A stretch of DNA of 64,000 nucleotides from Morinoia aosen. Its lineage: Eukaryota > Arthropoda > Malacostraca > Amphipoda > Talitridae. Below the pieces are notes generated by a model. It made no database searches, was not told the origin of the DNA, and was given only the letters and a program-made list of their open reading frames with translations. Shown here piece by piece: positions 32,401-44,501 of the stretch. The stretch covers positions 37,980,068 through 38,044,067 of the forward strand of contig CM059566.1 in NCBI GenBank assembly GCA_030386875.1, in the 5' to 3' direction. Each line of letters begins with the position of its first letter. Position 1 is the stretch's first letter. The position numbers and the translations under genes are program-made.

Positions 32401-34105
32401 CATGATAATGATGACTGTTCGACAGAAACAATTGAGCAGACAGTATTTATGCTATGTTCTGACGTTGGCGACGGTTATGGAGGTCCTGCAGGACTGCTTA
32501 AGACAGCGCAGCAACTGTGCAAGGCTCTTCACCCCGGCATGCAGCGGCGCTGGTCCTTTGCGTCACGAGCAGTCACTACTATTATTGTGATAGGAAATTC
32601 AAGATTCTAGCCAGTTGTGCCTCACCGAAATTTCCCATATTTTGCAAACTCCTGTCTCCAATTCGAATTTTGGATGTTTTGAGTATGTTAGTTCCATTTT
32701 TATTCGAGGTTTTGTTTTTATATTTTCATATCAGTATATGTGAATGACTATGAAATTGATAGTGTGTACTAGATAATTGAATAAGTAGCGTTTCCAAGTG
32801 CTTTATGACAAGATTTTCCGAAAATGACATAATTTATTTTTTTTTTCGTTTTCTGTTTTACAATTCTACTTGAAACTTTTTCCTCCTTCTTAAATCAAAA
32901 AAGACTATAGAGTTTTCTTAAATTGTACAGGAATGAAAAAAATTTAATACCCCAAATCATTGCATCAAAATTTGGCTCAGCATTTCAGCCTAAGACGTTG
33001 GTCATCAACAGGAACAAAAGATCTGAAAGAACAAATATAATAAGTTTCACATTTCAATGCGAAATGAAATTCTAACGAAAGTTCTGTAGCACAAAATGAA
33101 AATAGATAACTCAACATTCAGGGACGTTGATGAATATTTCTTAATAATCACAATTGCTTGAGGAACAAGTGCGCTGCCCTCTGCTACCGCGGTCGCGCTG
33201 AACAGAAATGAAATACAGGGTTTTCTGACATTATAAAGCTTTATTCCCATTTAGTTTCAAGAAAATTAACTCGAGAAAGCTCATTAAAATTTATGGATGC
33301 GGAAAAATTTACTAAACAGAATTGTAAATTGTACGCTGATGCTCAATTTTCATTACCATTGTTTTTGAAGCAAACACTTCCTTATGATCCGTGATTATTT
33401 TTAGCTTAAGTGAGAATCAATTCTCCTAAGGCAAATATTAGCTACATGAATAGGGCACAACTAGAATGTTCTTCTGATCAATGTTGGGACATTGTTCAAT
33501 TGGCGAAATACTCTTTTTAAATTAAAATAATTTTCTCAGAGACGTAGGTGGTGGTCTGAATTGCCATCCCTTAACTGATCAATATGAGAGAAGAAAAATT
33601 CTGAGTTGAATATGGGCTTCCATTAGTGGCGATTCAACGTCAGATCTTGCTGTTTGAGTTTGAGTTTTAATCTTTCTCACACCGTAGCATTGGAATCGTT
33701 CCTTTGATCAGCTGGTGCTCTACCTTGTATAAACCAAATGTACGTCAATTAATTAATATTTCAACACAAATAATGTTAAAATGCAGTGATGATCTATCGA
33801 AATTATGCACCCAATTTTTCAAGCCCTTGCTACAAAGCTTTTCTTGAAAAATTTGTATAAAACCCGTCATAATTTAGCGCTTATTCATGATTGCGTCGAT
33901 TTAAAAATTACCATGCATAAAATGTACTCAAAATATGCCAGCCTCTGCTAGAAATATGGAAAATGAAAAACATTTTGTTAGATACACGATACATATTGTA
34001 GAAGATCTTGAGGTATACCACGATACAATCTTATGCGAACGGCAACTTGTTCTCAGAATTTATTCCCAGTTATGCAGCTTGTGATTGTTTCAAGCCATGA
34101 TTATC
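32401..34105. other. Unique AT-rich DNA
   Basis: A 32356-32610 frame starts inside the array and is not recognised. The remainder has no supported feature. Confidence 0.4.
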
Positions 34106-34106
34106 T

Positions 34107-34203
34107 AGGACTAAATTTGTCTGTGTCAATATTTTTAGCGACTAAACTTGTCTGTGGCAATATTTTTAGCGACTAAACTTGTCTGTGCCAATATTTTTAG
34201 CGA
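34107..34203. repeat. 32-bp tandem triplication
   Basis: GACTAAACTTGTCTGTGNCA followed by ATATTTTTAGC occurs three times in a row with one or two changes. Confidence 0.8.
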
Positions 34204-34440
34204 ACCTCAACTTTTATTTAGGAATTAGTACCAGTAATGCAAATTTTGATTGTTGATTAACTGGAACTAGTTGGACAAGTTGTTTCAGTTGAGATGATGT
34301 CGCATTGCTCAATAATCGTCTGCACATGCGACAGCCGTCTTTTGCTCTTCGCTCGTTCGAGTGAAGTCCTGACTGAAAAGTTCCCGATAGTTCAGGGTCA
34401 GAATCCAAGAAAGTAATTTTTCTTCAATCGAATGATCTTT
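34204..34440. other. Unique DNA
   Basis: No supported feature. Confidence 0.35.
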
Positions 34441-34526
34441 AGAAACTTAAAAACGAAAAAATCATTTAATATTGAAAACACATTTGGGATTTCAATATTA
34501 ACTGTTGACTTCGTTTTTAAGTTTCT
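34441..34526. repeat. Nested hairpin with two perfect stems
   Basis: The outer stem is AGAAACTTAAAAACGAA with 34510-34526. The inner stem is TAATATTGAAA (34467-34477) with TTTCAATATTA (34490-34500). The two are separated by 9-nt unpaired segments on each side, and the apical loop is 12 nt. It could be a small palindromic MITE or a structured RNA source. Confidence 0.75.
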
Positions 34527-34574
34527 GAGGGTGAGACTTGTGTTGTACTTCATGATGGGATATGAGGGACGACA

Positions 34575-34690
34575 TTTGATGTGATGGTATAATGCTAATG
34601 ATGATAGTTCTGCACGAGGACGATTGTTATAATGCTAATGACGATAGTTCTGCACGAGGACGATTGTTATAATGCTAGTGATGAGCGTTC
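34575..34690. repeat. 40-bp minisatellite, ~3 copies (locus 2)
   Basis: GCTAATGATGATAGTTCTGC, ACGAGGACGATTGTTATAAT belongs to the same family as 32165-32400, with ATTGTTAT replacing ACTAGTAT. Confidence 0.85.
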
Positions 34691-35985
34691 CGAGTGTTTC
34701 CCCATATTTAGAACACTAACAGTATATTTTGTCATCGCCTTAAATTTAAGTTTATTCTGAACAAAATATTCTATGAAACAATATTAAGGAATAGTTTTGT
34801 CTCAAAAAATATTCTTATTTCTATTCTCTTTTTTAAGTAAATTATTCAAATAATAAACGCGTCTTTCTGAGCGGGAAGAGTCTCTTGCTCGGACTATATT
34901 GAAATGCAATTTGCGAGTCTACTCGGATCCACACTTGTTTTTATATCTCGATAAAGATATTTTCACATTACGGAACGATATTTGGGGTAAAAATTTCGTA
35001 CTACACTCACATTCAGTTGTAAAATTGGCAGTAGTAACTTTGGCTAGCTAAATACCTTGAATCATTCTTTTAACAATGTAAGCACGGAATCATTCTGTGT
35101 TTCAGGAGTTCAAACTCGGTGCATCCGAATCCACTTTTCAATACGTTTACTGCTTCCGCAAACTTGAGAATTAGTTTCATTCAATTCCATCACGCCATCG
35201 CTCATTCTCTCGCGAACAAAACAACCGCCTAGATCTGACGTTTTTATTCGCGATTTTTTTCCATGTCACACTTTTTTCCGAGTTGTTTTTGTTGTGAAGT
35301 ATGCCGACTCACCTCACCTACACACAACAGCGTCTCTCTGTATTTACCTGGACCCTAATTACTCGGCACAATACCTGGCTGGCGGTTCACTCAGTCAGTC
35401 AGCCGGCAGGGCTTGTCAGGTGTGGTCTGTGCCGCAATCGCTGGTGTGACCTGCGTTATTGTATCACGTGTTGCCTCAAAAATGCGAGTTACCTTACCAG
35501 TGTATATTGTTTTTGAGTGAATGTTTGCCCTTGTAAAGCAACTGCGGCTATTTGTGAGACGTATTTCATCACAACTGATGAATAGTTGAATGATCAGGTG
35601 GGTTTTGACATCGTAAAGTTTACTTGGTTATGATTTGTCTCGTTTCCTTCTTTAAATTTTACCTTCGTATTTGAAAAGAGAATGTAGTGATGAACAATAT
35701 ACTGAAACCACAAGGGGGAGATGCGACTTACAGTCGGGTTTTGTGAGCGATATTAATGAGTACTCGAATATTAGCAAAACCATACAGTTTTAAACTTTCA
35801 TACCGCTCTACTTTATGAGCATTTTTGGATTGAGCGTCCTTTTAAAAAACTGAATTATGTTCGAATTTATAGACTATTCTTTGAAGTGCATTTCAATTTA
35901 ATTTATGATCAACTTTAACTCGTATTCAATGATATGTTGTGTTCATGTTGCTTCAATTAAAATGGAAGGGAATATGAAATTATTC
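34691..35985. other. Unique AT-rich DNA
   Basis: The frame at 35301-35516 is unrecognised. No exon or repeat is supported. Confidence 0.35.
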
Positions 35986-35989
35986 CTTT

Positions 35990-36176
35990 CCATCACAACG
36001 TCCCTGATGAGATGGTCATATTGCTGCCTACCGACCAGCCGTCACAAACTCAATTCTCATAAATACTTTTACGATATATTTACCGTTCGTTAATTTCAAA
36101 ATTCATCTCAAAAAGTAACTCTAATTTGACTTGAATTCTGAACTTCAACCTAAATCACCACAGTTAACGTGTCAAG
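35990..36176 (-). mobile_element. TTAA-type MITE, copy 5 (reverse, decayed)
   Basis: CTGCCTACCGACCAGCCGTCAC, CATAAATACTTTTA, TGAACTTCAACC and CAGTTAACGTGTCAAG follow the family order. The left end and its palindromic core are eroded. Confidence 0.55.
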
Positions 36177-36372
36177 TCCCGTGCAATGAGACGCCAAATC
36201 TACAGAAGCACCAGAGATACACGTTTGCAGCCATCAATTTTCACGCACAATAACTAGGGGATCCTTGTTTACACCACGCCTCTAAATACTGCCAGTGCGT
36301 AAAGTGCGGTTCTATGGTATGACTGGTGTCATCGCTCTACAAGTATTGTTTTCAACATGTTTAAATGCTCTT

Positions 36373-36416
<44 letters not shown>

Positions 36417-37200
36417 TATCATAATAATAATAATAATATTAATAATAATAACAATAATAATTGCAAATTCAATTTAGCAGTTCTTCTTTTCGCGAGTAGT
36501 TTATGATTCATTTATTTTTCTAAGTTTCGAACATCGCCTTTAGTCATGGGATAGAGCAGATTATTTTAGTGATTGAAAATAGTCTAACATTTCTGACAGT
36601 TATCAGCAGTTTGATTTCGATTAGAAGTATCGGTGCTGTCTCTTTATCTTGATTAATTATAATCGTAGGTTATTGTATATTCAATCTTTTTCTTCTTTTA
36701 TTCTCGGATGGAGTCACTTCTAATTAATTGATTGAAGAAATAATCGTTAAAGAAGCGTTACTCTGTGCATAAAATTACCGAAAAAGCTCAACCAAAACTT
36801 GAAGCGCGCATCAAAAACTATTCTACTTCCATTGGGTATTTATCACATGTCTTCTAATTTAAAGTTTTGAACGATTTGTTGATTTTTCACAGGCATAACA
36901 TGATGAACCATGCGTCCCATTTAGTACCGTACTATTACTGTAAAAATTACACAACACCAACACCGTAAATTACAGTTTACCCAGATTAGTCCTCAATGCA
37001 AAATACACACATGGAAACTAGTCCAGACTAGCGATAGACCTCAAAGACAAATGTGGCCTTTACTCGTCTGTCGAAGACGCGTCAGAAATTTGGTGTCACT
37101 GCCATCATTATTGCCAATTTTTCTCACAAAGTCGCACGCTGGTCACGTGTGTCGCGGAGAAAGTTTCCACGCCCGCACCGGCCACGTGAGTCTCCCCCAC
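36177..37200. other. Unique AT-rich DNA
   Basis: It contains the AAT microsatellite listed separately; otherwise no supported feature. Confidence 0.4.
36376..36462. repeat. (AAT)n microsatellite
   Basis: TAATAATAA repeats with a few interruptions (TTATCAT, ATTAAT, AACAAT). Confidence 0.95.
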
Positions 37201-37204
37201 CGCA

Positions 37205-38865
37205 CCTTGTGGCAGTTGTGGCAGGCAGGCTGTGGCAGGCAGGCATGCTGTGGCAGGTAGGCATGCTGTGGCAGGCAGGCGGGCTGTGGCAGGCATGCGG
37301 GCTGTGGCAGGCATGCAGGCTGTGGCAGGTAGGCATGCTGTGGCAGGCAGGCGGGCTGTGGTAGGCCGGCGGGCTGTGGCAGGCGGGCGGGCTGTGGCAG
37401 GCGGGCTGTGGCAGGCAGGCGGGCTGTGGCAGGCCGGCGGGCTGTGGCAGGCGGGCGGGCTGTGGCAGGCGGGCTGTGGCAGGCAGGCGGGCTGTGGCAG
37501 GCAGGCGGGCTGTGGCAGGCATGCGGGCTGTGGCAGGCAGGCGGGCTGTGGCAGGCATGCGGGCTGTGGCAGGCCGGCGGGCTGTGGCAGGCGGGCTGCG
37601 GCAGGCAGGCGGGCTGTGGCAGGCAGGCGGGCTGTGGCAGGCATGCGGGCTGTGGCAGGCCGGCGGGCTGTGGCAGGCCAGCGGGCTGTGGCAGGCCGGC
37701 GGGCTGTGGCAGGCCGGCGGGCTGTGTCAGGCGGGCGAGCTGTGGCAGGCGGGCGGGCTATGGCAGGCATGCGGGCTGTGGCAGGCAGGCGAGCTGTGGC
37801 AGGCAGGTGAGCTGTGGCAGGCAGGCGGGCTGTGGCAGGCAAGCGGGCTGCGGCAGGCAGGCGGGCTGTGGCAGGCAGGTGAGCTGTGGCAGGCAGGCGG
37901 GGTTGTGGCAGGCAGGCGGGCTGCGGCAGGCAGGCGGGCTGTGGCAGGCATGCAGGCTGTGGCAGGTAGGCATGCTGTGGCAGGCAGGCGGGCTGTGGCA
38001 GGCATGCGGGCTGTGGCAGGCATGCAGGCTGTGGCAGGTAGGCATGCTGTGGCAGGCAGGCGGGCTGTGGTAGGCCGGCGGGCTGTGGCAGGCGGGCGGG
38101 CTGTGGCAGGCGGGCTGTGGCAGGCAGGCGGGCTGTGGCAGGCCGGCGGGCTGTGGCAGGCGGGCGGGCTGTGGCAGGCGGGCTGTGGCAGGCAGGCGGG
38201 CTGTGGCAGGCAGGCGGGCTGTGGCAGGCATGCGGGCTGTGGCAGGCCGGCGGGCTGTGGCAGGCCGGCGGGCTGTGGCAGGCCGGCGGGTTGTGGCAGG
38301 CCGGCGGGCTGTGTCAGGCGGGCGAGCTGTGGCAGGCGGGCGGGCTATGGCAGGCATGCGGGCTGTGGCAGGCAGGCGAGCTGTGGCAGGCAGGTGAGCT
38401 GTGGCAGGCAGGCGGGCTGTGGCAGGCAAGCAAGCTGCGGCAGGCAGGCGGGCTGTGGCAGGCAGGTGAGCTGTGGCAGGCAGGCGGGGTTGTGGCAGGC
38501 AGGCGGGCTGCGGCAGGCAGGCGGGCTGTGGCAGGCAGGCGGGCTGTGTCAGGCAGGCGGGCTGTGGCAGGCAGGCGGGCTGTGGCAGGCAGGCGGGCTG
38601 TGGCAGGCAGGCGGGCTGTGGCAGGCAGGCGGGCTGTGGCAGGCAGGCGGGCTGTGGCAGGCAGGCGGGCTGTGGCAGGCAGGCGGGCTGTGGCAGGCAG
38701 GCGGGCTGTGGCAGGCAGGCGGGCTGTGGCAGGCAGGCGGGCTGCGGCAGGCAGGCGGGCTGTGGCAGGCAGGCGGGCTGTGGTAGGCAGGCGGGCTGTG
38801 GCAGGCAGGCGGGCTGTGGCAGGCAGGCGGGCTGTGGCAGGCAGGTGGGCTGTGGCAGGCCAGTT
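37205..38865. repeat. 18-bp (and 14-bp) GC-rich minisatellite with ~709-bp higher-order unit
   Basis: The basic unit is GGCTGTGGCAGGCAGGCG. Shorter GGCTGTGGCAGGCG units and variants with CATGC, CCGGCG, TAGGC or GTGAGCT are interspersed. The marker GTAGGCCGGC occurs at 37361 and 38070, and the order of variants after each is nearly the same, giving a 709-bp higher-order repeat. The last ~350 bp is nearly homogeneous 18-mers. Frames of up to 436 codons on both strands are by-products. Confidence 0.95.
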
Positions 38866-39087
38866 GAACATTTCATCTGAGTACAATATGAAATTCTCGG
38901 AAGTAGCGTTCGACCTGTCAGTTTTCCGGTGGCAAAAGTTTCAGAGTATTTACATATGCAGTTGATGACCCAACTTTAAAATTTGTGTAAAGTATAAGAA
39001 ACTGTTGTTATTTCATTTTTTAAAATTAGATCAATAAGCAAAATTTTTTAATATCCTTAGCAATCATAGAAGTGATACTGTAGTAAT

Positions 39088-40390
39088 AGCAACGCTTTCG
39101 TTCGTTGGTCACAACAACGCTTTCGTTCGTTGGTCACAACAACGCTTTCGTTCGTTGGTCACAACAACGCTTTCGTTCGTTGGTCACAACAACGCTTTCG
39201 TTCGTTGGTCACAACAACGCTTTCGTTCGTTGGTCACAACAACGCTTTCGTTCGTTGGTCACAACAACGCTTTCATTCGTTGGTCACAACAACGCTTTCG
39301 TTCGTTGGTCACAACAACGCTTTCGTTCGTTGGTCACAACAACGCTTTCGTTCGTTGGTCACAACAACGCTTTCGTTCGTTGGTCACAACAACGCTTTCA
39401 TTCGTTGGTCACAACAACGCTTTCGTTCGTTGGTCACAACAACGCTTTCGTTCGTTGGTCACAACAACGCTTTCGTTCATTGGTCACAACAACGCTTTCG
39501 TTCGTTGGTCACAACAACGCTTTCGTTCGTTGGTCACAACAACGCTTTCGTTCGTTGGTCACAACAACGCTTTCGTTCGTTGGTCACAACAACGCTTTCG
39601 TTCATTGGTCACAACAACGCTTTCGTTCGTTGGTCACAATGTTTTCGTTCGTCGGTTACAGCAATGCCATGGACGGTCATAGCAACGCTTTCGTTCGTTG
39701 GTCACAACAACGCTTTCGTTCGTTGGTCACAACAACGCTTTCGTTCGTTGGTCACAACAACGCTTTCGTTCGTTGGTCACAACAACGCTTTCGTTCGTTG
39801 GTCACAACAACGCTTTCATTCGTTGGTCACAACAACGCTTTCGTTCGTTGGTCACAACAACGCTTTCGTTCGTTGGTCACAACAACGCTTTCGTTCGTTG
39901 GTCACAACAACGCTTTCGTTCGTTGGTCACAACAACGCTTTCGTTCGTTGGTCACAACAACGCTTTCGTTCGTTGGTCACAACAACGCTTTCGTTCGTTG
40001 GTCACAACAACGCTTTCGTTCATTGGTCACAACAACGCTTTCGTTCGTTGGTCACAATGTTTTCGTTCGTCGGTTACAGCAATGCCATGGACGGTCATAG
40101 CAACGCTTTCGTTCGTTGGTCACAACAACGCTTTCGTTCGTTGGTCACAACAACGCTTTCGTTCGTTGGTCACAACAACGCTTTCGTTCGTTGGTCACAA
40201 CAACGCTTTCGTTCGTTGGTCACAATGTTTTCGTCGTCGGTTACAGCAATGCCATGGACGGTCATAGCAACGCTTTCGTTGGTCACAGCTGCACTTTCGT
40301 TGGTCACAGCTGCACTTTCGTTGGTCACAGCTGCACTTTCGTTGGTCACAGCAGCACTCTCGTTCGTTTGTCACAGCAGCACTCACGATG
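39088..40390. repeat. 25-bp minisatellite with ~418-bp higher-order unit
   Basis: The unit is ACAACAACGCTTTCGTTCGT plus TGGTC. Interrupting marker segments (ACAATGTTTTCG..., then CAATGCCATGGACGGTCATA) occur at 39641, 40059 and 40227. The first two are 418 bp apart and the third 168 bp further on. The array ends in shortened ACAGCTGCACTTTCGTTGGTC units. Since the unit has no stop in any forward frame, long frames appear in all three; none is credible as a gene. Confidence 0.95.
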
Positions 40391-40560
40391 ACCGTAGCTA
40401 CACCTGCAATGGCCATAAAGAAGAGTTAATTTCTACGGCCACATCCTGGCTGGTGTGCGCCACGGACCGATCACCGGACGTTTGCGCAGCGGCGAAGACA
40501 CTCGAGGCGCGCGAGACAGCGCCTCTCGTGACGCCAGCACTTGTTTCCTGATGTTGCGCG
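40391..40560. other. GC-rich unique segment
   Basis: GAGGCGCGC and GCGCCTC form a short inverted repeat near 40505. Otherwise there is no supported feature. Confidence 0.4.
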
Positions 40561-40930
40561 GTGCGTGAGTCCGGTGTGTGCGTGTTGGTGTCGTGTGTGC
40601 CTTAAGTTTATTATATGTTTGTGTGTGTGTGTCCGGTGTGTGCGTGTTGGTGTCATGTGCACCTTGATGTACTGTATGAGTGTGTGTGTGTGTTTGAGTG
40701 AGCTGTTCATGCGTATTGCATGTGTATATAATGTGCGTGAGTTTTGATTATGCGTGCTGCATATGTATTGTGAATGAGTACTGCGTGTGTATGTTGTGTA
40801 TGCATACTGCGCGTATGTATTGTGTATTTGTGTATGAAGACTGTTTTTTTTGTGTGTACTGCATGTGTATTCATTGTCGGTGCATACTGTGTACGTATAT
40901 GTACTGCGTATGCATTATGCGGCTCTTGTT
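40561..40930. repeat. TG-rich microsatellite with a duplicated block
   Basis: GTCCGGTGTGTGCGTGTTGG occurs at about 40569 and 40631 within GTGTGT runs. The tract then becomes a looser TGTGTATNNTG pattern to 40930. Confidence 0.85.
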
Positions 40931-41107
40931 GCTGACTGAGATAAAGCTTGTGTACACCTCGACATTGTAGTGTGCAATTATTTTATCGCTGTATTATTAT
41001 TATTATTATTCTTATTATTCTTACAGACTATTTACAGGAAATGTTCTCGTCGGTCAAGGCCGGTTTTCTATTGTAGCTCAAGAGTTCCATTCAGTAGCTC
41101 ATTCCGG
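40931..41107. other. Unique DNA with a short (TTA)n run
   Basis: TATTATTATTATTATT lies at about 40993-41010. Nothing else is recognised. Confidence 0.5.
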
Positions 41108-41136
41108 AGTATCGAAGTCACCAAGTGACTTCGATA
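41108..41136. repeat. Perfect 13-bp hairpin, 3-nt loop
   Basis: GTATCGAAGTCAC, CAA, GTGACTTCGATAC. It is a terminator-like or cruciform structure with no evident role. Confidence 0.85.
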
Positions 41137-44100
41137 CGATAGTCTTGGTTCAAGGACTTAGATTTATTGTCTTATTCTTTACCTTCATCTTGCATTAGGA
41201 TTTCAAATACAATTGTAAGTTTGACATCTGTCAAAGCTGAAATACGAGTATAACCCACAGAAGCTTTTCTTAAATGAAAACAAATATTTAATACATATTT
41301 ATGTACATATTGTTCCAGTTCCAGCAAGGTCGAAAAATTGAAACATTTATGTACATATTTACCGCAAATCAACACTTGGTGGCATTTCAGTCCGTGTATT
41401 GCAGTACTATTGGAGCTCCTCAAAATCAGGAGCAAATTTTTTCGCCTTCATCTGCGTTAGCTTATAATACAGAAAGTATCTCAGCTATTTGCCTCTATTT
41501 CCAGCATTTTATTAAAAAAACATCTTTGATACATTATTTCATTTTTTTAAAAACGGACAAAAATTACAGAAAAGGTGAACAAAACAGCCAGCTCATGTTG
41601 CGATGATGTCACACGTGACATCATTCATATTCATAATCACATGTACATGTTCATCATCAGCACTGCTGTAACGCCAGCTTGACTAAAAATGCGCTATAAA
41701 ACTTTTTCATCAATCAATTTAGGTCGGGTTGGGAGTTTTTGACTCATGTCGAGTAAATAAATAAAAATTGCAGTTTAATTTAGGTCCCCCCATTTATAAC
41801 GCTGGGCTCCCATTTTCTGAAATCCCAAATGTGCAATTTCCGTAATTGCACATAAAAAGGACTTGAAGGACTTCTTTCGGAAATTGCTCATTCGCTCATG
41901 GACACAGACTGGAGGAAATGAGAGCCCTGCTTTAGATAGAAATCGGAAACCTGAACTTGAACGGCGTTTTTCTATACTGAGTCATCCTGAGACAGATGGA
42001 CTTAACTTATAGCGCTATAAAACGTTTCAATCAATTTTGGACGCTATACGTTCAAAATTTCATAGGCTACCCATCATTTAATTTCCGTACTTCAATACTT
42101 CTTTAATTCCAAGATCATTTTTTGACCTACATTCTACGTCACGAAAATGAAAAACACAGTATGATAGGTATTAAATTATTAGCTAGTAAACTGTGTCGTG
42201 TACTTAAATTATCAGGCTGTCAAAATGTGGTCAAACCCTCTCGTACACTGGAATAAGATTTCGATGCGTTCAGATACGTGAGATGCAAACAGAATTACTT
42301 CGCAATGATCAAGAGCATAGTATTCTCATAATTTGTCCAGCTGAAGGAACGCAGCAACTTGTAGCTTTTCTCTCGTACGCTCTAGAGTGAGAGCCTAAAT
42401 CCTTGCTCGATCTCGCCCCTTCTACTCTGCAAACAATTGGCGTGTAGACGCGATTCCTTTGTACCTGTGCGTCGTTGAGACGCCGAATTAGATGCGTTAC
42501 GCTTGGTGGGACCTTGGAGACACCTCCTCTGATCCTCTAATGCGCATTTACGCGCTTGACGAGCGCGTAACTCTCCAGATCATCGCGGTCGATCGATGTC
42601 CGATGGGATCATTCTGGCAGCAAAATTGTTGCGCGATCCATTCGCCCTTTTCTGACCTGTTGAACTTCCTTTAACCCTTCGACGAAAATGCTGGGTTATT
42701 ATCCGTGGCACTTTAGTGTAAAATTGCGCGTAAACTGGTTCCCAAATTTATTTACGTTGTGTAGTATTAGTGTTAATCTTGTAACCCATTAGTCTTCTTC
42801 CGACGTTTACATCTTCTCATTGTGGTTAAACGTGGGATTTCAGGAAGCATACTTCAGTCTCTCACTTTTCTTGGAAGTGCATGCCCTTTCATAAGCAATT
42901 TCACAGTTTGAAGGATCGCTTACAAACTCTACGTTCGTTCGCTACATCTTAGGCAAGGATTCCATCATGTCTCTGCGAAGCTCCACACCGGAATGGAGTA
43001 GTGTATAATTTAGAACAGGGTAACCCTGGGGGTATGGGCGCCCTGGGCACTTGTGTGGCATACCCTGCCTCCCACGACCGGCGTGTCTCCCACATTCGTC
43101 TGCTCAACAGGCTCTCACTTGTGGTCGACGCATCTTCGTTTAAACAACTTCAGCACCTGTTCAGAGAGCGAGGTTACAAGATGCAGCGACGCCGCGGCCG
43201 TGGTGAAAATTTTACTTCGCACCAACAGACAAGTTTTGAACAACAAAAAAGTTAAGGAGCTGCATGTTTTTGTACAAAGAATTCCCGTTTGTTTGAATTT
43301 GTTTGTTGTTAGTTACTCCTTGCCTTTGAAGTCATCACTGAATGGTTCGATTGTGTATGGCGTGTGGTTCGGTCACTTTCTATTCTTCAAGCAAGAGGAA
43401 GACTCGTCGTTTTCACGTGATGGAACAGCCGCGCTGGCAGCTGTTCATTCCCCACTGTTCCTTCTACTTGATCCGGCCGCCTTTGAAGTTAAGGGCCTTC
43501 TCTAAATAACTCCAGTGGGTGGAACGAGCGTTGGGACGGTCATTAGACGTCACTGGCTCACCATTAGTGGCTCTTATCGGAAATTTGTTACTCTTTTGCA
43601 TAATTGTTCTCATGCCTTGGGCTCTGGTTAATGGAACCGATCCTCATTCGAGCAATATACGATTTTGCTCGATAATTAAATAGCTCGGAAGCAAGATTAG
43701 GCCGCTGGTCAATGAGCCTTTCAAAGCAATCCTGTATAAATATTATCTAACAGAACTTCACGCTTTTGAGCAATGGTGAAGTTTTAAATGGTGTAAAGGG
43801 AGTAGTGTCTACGTTATGAAAACCCCCTACTGCTAGATTAGACGCAGTGCCTATATGACTCTATGGCTTGACAGTGGTACGAACTGTCTAAAAACTGGCG
43901 AATAAACACTTGCAGTGAGGGGAATGGGATTTAAAGAATAAGAATGCTTAAAATTAGTGAATTTTTCGTTTCTGGCTGGTGTATGTGGAAGAGTTTCCAG
44001 GAGGGCCCTCGACAAAATTTCAAGAGATAATATTACTTCATTTAAATGATTTATACATTGCTCGTGTTAAGTTCTAATATAGCTAGTTCTTAATGTAAAA

Positions 44101-44500
44101 AGACAATGTGTTCTTTCAATTTATTTCTCATGGGCGTTTTAGCTTAATTAGGAGAGGAGCATAATTTTTTTAGTACTTTAATGTCAGCATTTTGTACTCA
44201 TATTACCGTTGTCACAACCACTATCATTTAACTGGCACCGGCATAATGTAGTCACCGACATCACAACGAGGAAGTGACTGCCGCTCGACAATGAACATCG
44301 AAGAACACATTAGGTCACAAATTTTACAAGGAATAAAATATCTTAGAATGGTTTTTGAAAGTGGATTTTGAAATCCACTTTGACGGTACAGGGTTGAGAA
44401 ATGGATTGTCAATCCTCCCACAGCTGATGTCGAGCTAAAGGGGCGCTCGTAGGTCGAGCTCATCACGCCTTGCGCGTTCTCGAGTAGAAATTTCGACGCA
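41137..44500. other. Unique DNA, no supported gene
   Basis: There is about 3.4 kb without clear repeats. Frames at 42492-42674, 43001-43255 and 43053-43505 are open and the DNA at 42.4-43.5 kb is somewhat GC-richer, but I recognise no domain and see no convincing exon boundaries. 44360-44380 contains a small inverted TGGATTTTGAAATCCA. Confidence 0.35.
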
Positions 44501-44501
44501 T

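Noticed and set aside
37108-38965. Many overlapping long frames on both strands (Ala/Gly/Arg or Pro/Ala/Thr repeats)
   Set aside because: All derive from the 18-bp GC-rich array, which lacks stops in several frames. Mutually overlapping frames cannot all be genes and none has flanking coding sequence.
39105-40551. 331- and 473-codon frames over the 25-bp array
   Set aside because: The same peptide words appear in all three forward frames because three 25-bp units make 75 bp without a stop.
41108-41136. Rho-independent terminator
   Set aside because: The hairpin is perfect, but no T-run follows and the context is eukaryotic, so it is listed only as an inverted repeat.
42420-43505. Coding exons in a GC-richer region
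   Set aside because: Several frames are open, but translations show no recognisable domain and splice-site pairs were not convincing. Transcript data would be needed.
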